A DNA stretch of 12,092 nucleotides from an uncultured Acidimicrobiales bacterium. Lineage in GTDB: Bacteria; Actinomycetota; Acidimicrobiia; Acidimicrobiales; Iamiaceae. The notes under the pieces were generated by a model. It saw only the letters and a program-made list of their open reading frames with translations, made no database searches and was not told where the DNA came from. The position numbers and the translations under genes are program-made. The stretch is taken from positions 1 through 12,092 of the forward strand of contig CALANQ010000382.1 of assembly GCA_937926025.1 (NCBI GenBank), written 5' to 3'. Below are positions 1-5,481 of the stretch, in pieces (position 1 is the first letter of the stretch; each line of letters opens with the position of its first letter).

Positions 1-225
1 TCGGACAATCGCGAGGAACTGGACCGGGCGCAGGCGGCGTTGACGCGGGCGGCTACGGGCGAAAAGGTCTGCGTCGTCTCCGGCGGCGATCCCGGCGTCT
101 TCGCCATGGCCGCGGCCGTCTGCGAGGCCATCGACAAGGGGCCAGAAGCATGGCGCGAGATCGAGATCGTGGTGACGCCCGGCGTCACCGCCATGCTTGC
201 GGTCGCGGCTCGCAGCGGCGCGCCC
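1..225 (+). pseudogene. cobJ: CobJ (precorrin-3B C17-methyltransferase) internal fragment
   Basis: The reading frame starting at base 1 gives about 75 residues of CobJ, the SAM-dependent enzyme that methylates C17 during ring contraction in cobalamin synthesis. Diagnostic stretches are SDNREELDRA, VVSGGDPGVFAMAAAVCEAI and VVTPGVTAMLAVAARSGAP. The GGDPGVFAM loop is the SAM-binding glycine-rich motif of the tetrapyrrole methylase family. The wording (CEAIDKGPEAW, VTPGVTAMLAVAAR) resembles alphaproteobacterial CobJ more than actinobacterial CobJ; that comparison is from memory. The family continues after GAP with LGHDFC, but here it becomes ASRTAW and the match stops. The fragment is open at the left edge and cut at about base 225. 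No other cobalamin gene is in the window. It is either the relic of a foreign insertion or, more likely, an assembly chimera. Confidence 0.85.
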
Positions 226-228
226 GCC
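215..228. other. Abrupt join between CobJ and sigma-factor coding sequence
   Basis: CobJ homology in frame 1 runs up to codon 223-225. Sigma-factor homology in frame 3 begins at about base 219-228. The change of gene and frame therefore happens inside a few bases of GC-rich sequence (GGCGCGCCCGCCTCC). There is no inverted repeat, target-site duplication or tRNA that would suggest a mobile element. I cannot tell an assembly artefact from a real deletion or insertion without reads. Confidence 0.75.
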
Positions 229-539
229 TCCAGGACCGCCTGGCCACCACCACGCCGTCGCTCACCGCGCCCGCTGCCGACGCACTCGTCGAGGGGCGGG
301 GCGAGCTGGTGGAGGCGCTCGACCGGCTGGATCCCGCGGACCGGGACCTGATCGTCATGCAGGTGTGGGACGGCCTGGCCGTGCTGGAGATCGCCGCCCT
401 GCTCGGCTGCACGCCCAACGCGGCGTCCATCCGGTTGCACCGCGCCCGGGGCCGCCTGGCCGACCTGGCCTCGAAAGGCGCGCCGCCCTCCCGGACATCT
501 CCCGAGCGATCCGCCGCACGGCAGGAGGATGCGCCATGA
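219..539 (+). pseudogene. ECF-like sigma factor, C-terminal part (region 4), 5' end missing
   Basis: The frame ending at the TGA at 537-539 encodes the end of a group 4 (ECF) RNA polymerase sigma factor. The region-4 pattern is clear: EALDRLDPADRDLIVMQVW, then a helix-turn-helix (LAVLEIAALLGCTPNAASIR) and HRARGRLADLA. The PNAASIRLHRAR recognition helix would contact the -35 element. Region 2, which binds the -10 element and core polymerase, is absent because the sequence runs into the CobJ fragment at about base 220. What is present is therefore a broken 5' end, and no native start can be chosen. The stop overlaps the start of the next gene (ATGA), implying translational coupling in one operon. 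Family assignment is firm; the regulon and signal are unknown. Confidence 0.82.
523..528 (+). promoter_or_regulatory. Strong Shine-Dalgarno sequence (AGGAGG) of the downstream membrane protein
   Basis: AGGAGG lies seven bases before the ATG at 536 and sits inside the end of the sigma-factor reading frame. It fixes 536 as the start. This contrasts with several other genes in the window that have no Shine-Dalgarno sequence. Confidence 0.8.
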
Positions 540-1513
540 CCCACCTGGACCCCGACGACCGCTCGTTCGACGACGCGCTCGCCGCCCTGGACCCGGCGGC
601 CGGTGCCACCGCTCCCGTGCCCGGATCGACCCGTTTCGACTCGATCCTGGAGCACGCCATGCGCACCGACGCCACCGACGCCACCCACGCCGACCCCGAC
701 ACCGGGGCCCCGGCCGACGCCGACCCCACCGTCACCGATCCGGCACAAGCCGACCCGATGCTGGGCCAGCCGGTCGACGCCGTCGGCTCCCCGCGTCGTC
801 GCTCCCGGCGGCGCCTGGGCCTGGTGCTGGCGGCGGCCGCCGCGGTCCTGGCCATCGTCGCCGTGGTGGTGGCCGGCCCCGGGTCGGACCCCGAGCCGGC
901 CAGCGCCACCGAGGCCTTGACCCGCGCCGCCGACGGCACCGCCGACGCCACCACCATGCGCGTGGCCGCCACCTACGAGCGGGCCGGCTCGGTCAACCGG
1001 ATCGCGGCCGAGGCCGACGGCGCCGACTACCGCATCGAGTCGCGGGCCACCTTCGACGACCCGGCCCAGCCTCCGGAGGAGGAGACCACCGTCGTCATCG
1101 GCGACACGGTGTGGGAGGACGGCACCTCCCGCACGGCCCCGCCCGAGGAGCGCAACGCGGCCTACGCGCCGTCGTCGGCCGCGGTGGTCGGCGCCATCCT
1201 CGACGGCTCGGAGCTGGAGGACCGGGGCGAGCAGGACGTGCGGGGCACGCCGACCCGCCACATCCGGGCCACGCTCACCGACCGGTCCCGGGCCGCGCTG
1301 GCCGCCCTGTCCCCGTCGCAGGTGGCCATGTTCGAGCTGGAGTACCCCCAGGGCGTCGACCAGATCGACCTCTGGGTCACCGACGACCTCATCCGGCGGA
1401 TCCGGGTGGTGGTCGATCAGGGCCAGGGCGCCGACGGCCGACCCCAGCAGGACGTGGCCGACATCGAGTTCTACGACTTCGGCGCCGACATCACCATCAC
1501 CCCGCCGTCCTGA
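536..1513 (+). CDS. Single-pass membrane protein with LppX/LprG-like extracellular domain; putative anti-sigma factor or sigma-linked sensor
   Basis: 325 residues, starting at an ATG that overlaps the sigma-factor stop by four bases. An acidic N-terminal cytoplasmic part (about 1-85, rich in D, P, A and T) is followed by a basic stop (PRRRSRRR, 86-93) and one membrane helix (about 94-113). The remaining 210 or so residues should lie outside the membrane. That part reads like the beta-rich LppX/LprAFG lipoprotein fold: ATEALTRAADGTADA near the start, VVIGDTVWEDG in the middle, and a closing IDLWVTDDLIRRIRVVVDQG and IEFYDFGADITITPP. I see no lipobox and no zinc-binding HxxxCxxC anti-sigma motif, so the anti-sigma role is inferred from the coupling to the sigma gene and the topology. 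A cell-envelope ligand sensed by the outer domain would fit. Confidence 0.72.
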   Translation: MTHLDPDDRSFDDALAALDPAAGATAPVPGSTRFDSILEHAMRTDATDATHADPDTGAPADADPTVTDPAQADPMLGQPVDAVGSPRRRSRRRLGLVLAAAAAVLAIVAVVVAGPGSDPEPASATEALTRAADGTADATTMRVAATYERAGSVNRIAAEADGADYRIESRATFDDPAQPPEEETTVVIGDTVWEDGTSRTAPPEERNAAYAPSSAAVVGAILDGSELEDRGEQDVRGTPTRHIRATLTDRSRAALAALSPSQVAMFELEYPQGVDQIDLWVTDDLIRRIRVVVDQGQGADGRPQQDVADIEFYDFGADITITPPS

Positions 1514-1532
1514 AGCCTGCGGTCCTGAAGCC
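1507..1532 (+). repeat. Two direct copies of GTCCTGAAGCC
   Basis: GTCCTGAAGCC occurs at 1507-1517 and again at 1522-1532, a period of 15 bases. The first copy spans the stop codon of the membrane protein. It looks like a small tandem duplication at the gene end; no function is evident. Confidence 0.6.
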
Positions 1533-1536
1533 CCCG

Positions 1537-1572
1537 GGTCCCGGGCCGTCGGTCGGCGGGGCGCCCGGGACC
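1537..1572. terminator. Perfect 10-bp inverted repeat between convergent genes; candidate bidirectional terminator
   Basis: GGTCCCGGGC at 1537-1546 is the exact reverse complement of GCCCGGGACC at 1563-1572, with a 16-base loop. It sits in the 83-base gap between the convergent membrane-protein and methyltransferase genes, where a terminator for both strands is expected. No T-tract follows on either strand, which is common for strong GC hairpins in actinobacteria. The hairpin is seen directly; the terminator role is inferred. Confidence 0.6.
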
Positions 1573-1596
1573 GTGGCCGAGCCCGTGCGCCGCGTC

Positions 1597-2352
1597 CTAG
1601 TTGCCCTGCTTGCGGGCCCGCAGGAGGAGGGTGGCGGGGACGGTGCGCATGACGTCGGCGTAGGTGGCGTCACGGCCGCCGCGCCCCGAGGCGGTGGGCT
1701 CGATCACCTGGTCCACGCGGAAGTTGGACCGCTGGAAGGTGGTGAACAGGTCGGCGAAGGTGCGGGGCCGGTCGACGATGTCGCGACCGTCCAGCTCCCA
1801 GGTGCGGGTGGCGGCGTCGTCGTAGGCGTGGACGATGCGCAGCGGGTCGGACCCGGTCGGGTCGATCATGGCGAACGCCGGGTGCGGCACGGAGCACACC
1901 AGGGGCGCCTCCGGCTTGAGCACCCGGTGCACCTGGCGGAACACCCGGGCCAGGTCGTCGGTGCTGGCCAGCGCCATCACGCTGATGGCGGCGTCGATGG
2001 AGTCCGATCGCAGGAACGCCAGCTCGGCCAGCTCCGCCTGGTGCAGCTCCACCCGGACCTCGGCGTCCTCGGCCCGCTCGCGGGCGGCGGCCAGCAGGTC
2101 GGCGGAGGGGTCGACCGCCAGGACCTTGGCCCCGGCCTGGGCGAGCGCCACGGCGTTGCGGCCGGTGCCGCAGCCCAGGTCGAGGATGCGGGCGCCCTCG
2201 AGGGTGCCGAGCAGCTTCAGGTCGGCCTCGGTGGGCAGCTCGGTGCCGTAGACCACCACCGATCCGGTGTCGCCGGTGGAGGGGGCGGCCGCCGTGTAGC
2301 GGTGCCACCCGGGGTCGGCGGGAACAGCGGTGGGGAAGAGGGCGTCGGCCAT
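1597..2352 (-). CDS. Class I SAM-dependent methyltransferase (Methyltransf_11 type)
   Basis: 251 residues on the minus strand, from the ATG at 2352 to the TAG at 1597-1599. The Rossmann-fold motif I is RILDLGCGTGRNAVALA (about 55-71), and the acidic residue at the end of beta-2 is D81 in VLAVDPSADLL. Motif post-II is SIDAAISVMALASTDD (about 118-133), and HRVLKPEAPLVCSVPHPAF (about 142-160) is the usual post-motif III segment of small-molecule methyltransferases. The C-terminal TFADLFTTFQRSNFRVDQVIEP is typical of this broad family. It should be cytosolic and transfer a methyl group from SAM, but the substrate cannot be told from sequence. The start is chosen because no other in-frame start lies close by and the homologous region begins soon after. 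A longer frame continues upstream without a stop but is antisense to the EEP gene and has no homology. It is a stand-alone gene, divergent from the EEP gene. Confidence 0.85.
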   Translation of the reverse strand: MADALFPTAVPADPGWHRYTAAAPSTGDTGSVVVYGTELPTEADLKLLGTLEGARILDLGCGTGRNAVALAQAGAKVLAVDPSADLLAAARERAEDAEVRVELHQAELAELAFLRSDSIDAAISVMALASTDDLARVFRQVHRVLKPEAPLVCSVPHPAFAMIDPTGSDPLRIVHAYDDAATRTWELDGRDIVDRPRTFADLFTTFQRSNFRVDQVIEPTASGRGGRDATYADVMRTVPATLLLRARKQGN

Positions 2353-2484
2353 GGATCGAGTCTCACACCCCGGACCCCTCGCTCCCGGCACCCTGCCCGA
2401 CTTCGCACCGCCGGCCGCGGCGTCCGAGGCCGAGCGGTGGGAGGTCCCGGGGTGGGCGGGTGCCGGGCGTGGGAGGCTGACGGG
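2353..2484. promoter_or_regulatory. Divergent intergenic region between methyltransferase and EEP enzyme
   Basis: These 132 bases must carry promoters for both divergent genes. On the minus strand GAGACT ends six bases before the methyltransferase ATG, a poor -10 match lacking the first T. On the plus strand I find no convincing -10. I see no tRNA, small ORF or strong hairpin here. Confidence 0.4.
2471..2476 (+). promoter_or_regulatory. Shine-Dalgarno sequence (GGGAGG) that sets the GTG start of the EEP gene
   Basis: GGGAGG ends eight bases before the GTG at 2485. This spacing, plus the conserved beta strand VVSFNIHHG beginning at residue 3, decides the GTG as the start even though the frame is open much further upstream. 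Confidence 0.75.
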
Positions 2485-3189
2485 GTGCGGGTCGTCAGCT
2501 TCAACATCCACCACGGGACCGTCGGGCGGCGGGGGCCGGTCGACCCCGAGCAGCTCGGCGCGGTGTGCGCGTCGTTCGACGCCGACGTGATCGCGCTCCA
2601 GGAGGTGGACCGGGACACGTACCGGACCGGTCGGGCGGACCTGGCCGCGGTGGCCGCCGGCATCTGCGGGATGGCCCACGTGTTCGGCAGCTCGCGCTGG
2701 TACCCGGGCGGCCGCTACGGCAACGCGCTGCTGGTCCGCGGCACCATCACCGCGCCGACGGTGACCAAGCTCCCGAAGGTGCCCGAGCGCCAGTTCTGGC
2801 GGGAGCAGCGCACGGCGCTGGAGGCCTCGGTGTCGGTGGACGGTCGGCCGGTGCGGGTGGCGGCCACCCACCTGTCGGTGCCCACCGCCCAGAACGGCGT
2901 GCAGCTGGACTGGCTGCTGCGCCGCCACCTGCCGGGCCGACCGTGGCCCCAGATCGTGCTCGGCGACCTGAACCGGCCGCTGTCGATGGTGCGCGACGAT
3001 GCCGCCGCCGCCGGGCTGCAGGCGGTGGAGCACGGCGCCACCTTCCCGGTGACCAAGCCCAAGCGGGCCATCGACCACGTGCTCCTGTCGCCCGAGCTGC
3101 GGGCGTTGTCGGCCGAGGTCCGGCCGACCGCGATGAGCGACCACGCCGCCCTGGTGGTGGACCTGGCCTGGGCCGACGACGACGCGTGA
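2485..3189 (+). CDS. Endonuclease/exonuclease/phosphatase (EEP) family metal-dependent hydrolase
   Basis: 234 residues from a GTG start. All landmark motifs of the DNase I/exonuclease III/phosphatase superfamily are present in order. They are N7 in SFNIHHG, the metal-binding E40 in LQEVDR, H129 in ATHLS, D161 and N163 in GDLNRP, D197-H198 in IDHVL, and the catalytic pair D219-H220 in SDHAAL. The length is near the minimum for the fold, so there are no extra domains. No signal peptide or membrane helix is visible, so it is probably cytosolic. The family cleaves phosphodiesters in nucleic acids, phosphoinositides, sphingomyelin and similar compounds. Short stand-alone bacterial members like this are usually unassigned, so the substrate is unknown. 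Its TGA directly abuts the stop of the convergent O-antigen-ligase gene, leaving no room for a terminator. Confidence 0.88.
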   Translation: MRVVSFNIHHGTVGRRGPVDPEQLGAVCASFDADVIALQEVDRDTYRTGRADLAAVAAGICGMAHVFGSSRWYPGGRYGNALLVRGTITAPTVTKLPKVPERQFWREQRTALEASVSVDGRPVRVAATHLSVPTAQNGVQLDWLLRRHLPGRPWPQIVLGDLNRPLSMVRDDAAAAGLQAVEHGATFPVTKPKRAIDHVLLSPELRALSAEVRPTAMSDHAALVVDLAWADDDA

Positions 3190-3192
3190 TCA
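3187..3192. other. TGATCA palindrome made of two abutting stop codons
   Basis: The EEP gene ends with TGA on the plus strand (3187-3189) and the O-antigen-ligase gene ends with TGA on the minus strand (3192-3190). The two form the palindrome TGATCA with zero spacing. Each transcript must therefore end inside the other gene. Confidence 0.9.
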
Positions 3193-5196
3193 GCCGCCGG
3201 GCAGCGGTTCGCCCAGCTCGGTGAGGGCCTGGCGGGCCACCCCGTCGCGCGGGTCTCGGGCGAGGGCCCGGCGGTAGGCGGCGACGGCCGCATCGGTCCG
3301 GCCGGCCTGCAGGTGGAACGTGCCCAGGTTGTCGAGCGCCCGGGTGTCGTCGGGATCGAGCGCCGCCGCCCGCTCCCACGCCCGGACCGCCAGCTCGGCA
3401 TCGCCGCGGGCCACGGCCGCGGTCCCCAGGCCGAGCTGCGCCCGCGACGACGACGGGTACGGACCGTCGAGGACCCGCTCGAACCAGCGCTGGGCGTCGG
3501 CGTGGCGGCCGGCGGAGTCCAGCAGCGCGGCCCGGTCCAGGAGGAGGTCGGGGTCATCGGGCGCGATGCGCTCCGCGGCGTCGAGGTCGGCGAGGGCACC
3601 GGCCAGCAGGGCGGCGGCCGCGTCGGGATCGCGGCGGGGATCGGGGGCGGCCGACCCGGGGCTGCCCCCGGCGAGGAGGCGCTGGGCCACGCGGCTGCGC
3701 ACCTGGTCGATGTCGAACCTCCCCGGTGCGGTGGCCCCGGCGCCGTCGAGCTCCTCCAGCGCGGCGAGGCGGTCACCGGCTTCGTCGTGGTCGACGGCCC
3801 GGGCCAGGCGCACGTCGGCCACCAGGTTGCCGGCGCCCCACAGCAGGCCGAGCACGGCGACCGCCCCGAGCGCCCCCACCGACCACGCGGGCATCCGTGC
3901 CGCCGGTGCCGGCTCACCGTCGGCGGCCGAGCCGCCGTCGGCCAGGTCGTCGGTGCTGACCGCGGTCACGAGCAGGCCGGCCAGCAGCCACACGAGGGGG
4001 TCGAGCGTGGCCTCGCCGAACGCGAAGAGCAGGTGCACCAGGTAGGCGACGAGGCCGGCGGCCAGGGCCCGGGCGACCAGCTGGTCGCCGATGCGCCGGA
4101 CCACGTGGCGGCCCAGCGCCACCAGCAGGCCGCCCAGCGCCAGCACCCCGAGGAGCCCCGAGGTGACCCACGTGTCGAGCACCAGGTCGTGGGCCCGGTC
4201 GTGCAGCTCCTCGCTGCCGTGTTTGCGCTCGAAGTCGTCGTCGATCCCCGAGGGCAGCACGATGCCCTGGGTGTCCGGCCCGCTCCCGAGCAACGGCCGG
4301 TCGCCGATGACGGGCACCACCGTGCGCCAGAGGTCGACGCGCCCGCTGCCGCTGGCCCGGTCGAGCGTCGGACCCGTCAGCGCCAGCGCGGCCAGCACCA
4401 CCGCGGCGACGGCAAGCCCGGCCACCACCAGCCGGCGGGTCGAGGATGGCGCAGGCGCAGCCGACGAGGCGCGCCCACCGGTACGGCGCAGCGCGGGGAC
4501 CAGCACGGCGGCCGCCGCCAGCGCGCCGAGCCACGCCCCGCGGGTCCCGGTGAGCAGCAGGGCGACCCCCATGGTGGCGGTGGACGCCGCGGCGAGGCGC
4601 CGCCACCGTCGGTCGGCGGCGCGCAGGTGCACGACGGCGAGGGGGAGGACCACGACGAGGTAGCCGCCGAGGAACGTGGCGCTGCCCCACGTGGCCCGCG
4701 CCCGCGACGCGTGGTCGGGGTCGCCGACGCCCGGCAGGTCCAGCCCGAGCCGCTCGACGATGGCGATGGTGCCCACCACGCCGCCGGTTGCGAGCGCGGC
4801 CCGGACGATGCGGCGGACGACGGATGGATCGTCGCCGGTGCTGGCCCCGAGCACGAAGGTCCCCGCCGCCAGCACGGCGGCCAGGAGCCCCGTGGCGCGG
4901 CTGGGCGCGCCCACCAGCGAGAGCCAGGGCGCCACCCCGGTGAGGGAGGTGAGCACCAGCACGCCGAGCCACGCCGCCCACCAGGGGTCGAGCGGCCAGC
5001 GGAGCCGACCCGTGGCCGCCGCCACGGCCAAGCCGGTGGGCACCACGACCAGCGCCACCAGCCACTTCGCGGTGAGGAACGGGTTCTGGGCACCCGGGGC
5101 CCAGACCAGCGGGACGAGCACCACCAGGACGACGGCGGGCAGGGCCCGGAGGCGGACGCGACCCTCGCCGGAAGGGGCCGTTCCGTCCTGCGCCAT
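3190..5196 (-). CDS. O-antigen ligase/Wzy-type polysaccharide polymerase with C-terminal TPR repeats
   Basis: 668 residues on the minus strand. About ten to twelve hydrophobic segments fill 18-415, followed by one more at about 437-458. Signature segments of the Wzy_C/O-antigen-ligase family appear in order: RATWGSATFLGGYLVVVLPL (167-186), TGTRGAWLG (216-224), then SGRVDLWRTVVPVIGDRPLLG (284-304) with GPDT, and DRAHDLVLDTWVTSGLLG (333-350). The conserved extracellular loop is the part with the GPDT and RAHD residues. After the last helix come about 200 soluble residues with at least two clear TPRs (roughly 584-617 and 618-651, the latter ending AVAAYRRALARDP). This is the known TPR_Wzy_C arrangement. 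The family joins lipid-linked glycans to acceptors or polymerises them, so a role in an exopolysaccharide or cell-wall glycan is likely. The ATG at 5196 has no Shine-Dalgarno sequence but a TACGGT box six bases upstream. Confidence 0.85.
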   Translation of the reverse strand: MAQDGTAPSGEGRVRLRALPAVVLVVLVPLVWAPGAQNPFLTAKWLVALVVVPTGLAVAAATGRLRWPLDPWWAAWLGVLVLTSLTGVAPWLSLVGAPSRATGLLAAVLAAGTFVLGASTGDDPSVVRRIVRAALATGGVVGTIAIVERLGLDLPGVGDPDHASRARATWGSATFLGGYLVVVLPLAVVHLRAADRRWRRLAAASTATMGVALLLTGTRGAWLGALAAAAVLVPALRRTGGRASSAAPAPSSTRRLVVAGLAVAAVVLAALALTGPTLDRASGSGRVDLWRTVVPVIGDRPLLGSGPDTQGIVLPSGIDDDFERKHGSEELHDRAHDLVLDTWVTSGLLGVLALGGLLVALGRHVVRRIGDQLVARALAAGLVAYLVHLLFAFGEATLDPLVWLLAGLLVTAVSTDDLADGGSAADGEPAPAARMPAWSVGALGAVAVLGLLWGAGNLVADVRLARAVDHDEAGDRLAALEELDGAGATAPGRFDIDQVRSRVAQRLLAGGSPGSAAPDPRRDPDAAAALLAGALADLDAAERIAPDDPDLLLDRAALLDSAGRHADAQRWFERVLDGPYPSSSRAQLGLGTAAVARGDAELAVRAWERAAALDPDDTRALDNLGTFHLQAGRTDAAVAAYRRALARDPRDGVARQALTELGEPLPGG

Positions 5197-5202
5197 CGCC
5201 GC

Positions 5203-5208
5203 ACCGTA
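5203..5208 (-). promoter_or_regulatory. Candidate -10 box (TACGGT) for leaderless transcription of the O-antigen-ligase gene
   Basis: Read on the minus strand, TACGGT (fits TANNNT) ends six bases before the ATG at 5196, with no ribosome binding site between. This is the geometry of a leaderless mRNA starting at or next to the A of ATG. No clear -35 element is seen. Confidence 0.5.
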
Positions 5209-5232
5209 ACCCGCCGCGGGGCCGGTTCGGAG

Positions 5233-5246
5233 GGCCGCGAACGGCC
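5233..5246. repeat. Short perfect hairpin GGCCG-CGAA-CGGCC
   Basis: Five-base-pair arms with a four-base loop in the 99-base divergent region between the O-antigen-ligase and surface-protein genes. It lies upstream of both predicted -10 boxes and could be a regulator site. It is too short to be significant alone in GC-rich DNA. Confidence 0.3.
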
Positions 5247-5255
5247 GCTGACCTC

Positions 5256-5273
5256 GCTAACGCTGGGCTAACG
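5256..5273 (+). promoter_or_regulatory. Tandem GCTAACG direct repeat, 11 bp apart; candidate operator
   Basis: GCTAACG occurs at 5256-5262 and 5267-5273, exactly 11 bases apart, about one helical turn. This is the layout bound by tandem dimers such as OmpR/PhoB-type response regulators. It overlaps the expected -35 region of the surface-protein promoter, so it could set expression of that gene. No regulator is identified. Confidence 0.4.
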
Positions 5274-5282
5274 GACGCTTCG

Positions 5283-5288
5283 TACGTT
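5283..5288 (+). promoter_or_regulatory. Candidate -10 box (TACGTT) for leaderless transcription of the surface-protein gene
   Basis: TACGTT (TANNNT) ends seven bases before the ATG at 5296, and there is no Shine-Dalgarno sequence. The same seven-base spacing recurs before the DUF5318 gene, which supports reading both as leaderless promoters. Confidence 0.5.
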
Positions 5289-5295
5289 CGGTTCC

Positions 5296-5481
5296 ATGGC
5301 CCTTCGTGACGCCTTCCCCGATCTGGATGCCGAGGTGCTCGGGCGGGTGCCCGACCGGTCGGGTGGCGGTGCCCCGCCGCTGTCGGGGCGCGCCGCGGTC
5401 GTGGCCGCGCTGGTCGCCCTGCTGGTGGTGGTGGCCCTCCCGTTCGCCCCGTTCGCGCCCGCCTCGCCGGCCGCGGCCGCC
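5296..5481 (+). other. Signal peptide with extended N-region
   Basis: Residues 1-62. An unusually long, mixed-charge N-region (1-32) precedes the hydrophobic core AAVVAALVALLVVVALPF (33-50). A proline/alanine segment, SPAAAA, then offers AxA-type cleavage just before VPGSV. Confidence 0.7.

Noticed and set aside
1..225. The CobJ piece as evidence of a cobalamin operon or a cobalamin riboswitch nearby
   Set aside because: Only an internal fragment is present, no other cob gene or riboswitch-like element follows, and it is joined abruptly to an unrelated gene.
529..2484. Upstream extension of the EEP reading frame to base 529
   Set aside because: The frame is merely open through the antisense and off-frame parts of two other genes. 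Homology begins at the GTG at 2485, which has a good ribosome binding site.
2353..3144. Upstream extension of the methyltransferase frame to base 3144 on the minus strand
   Set aside because: It is antisense to the EEP gene, whose catalytic motifs are all present. The extension is Arg/His/Pro-rich with no homology.
3313..5271. A 652-codon plus-strand open frame opposite the O-antigen-ligase gene
   Set aside because: The product is low-complexity (R, G, Q, H, E) with no motif, while the minus strand gives an intact membrane enzyme with family signatures.
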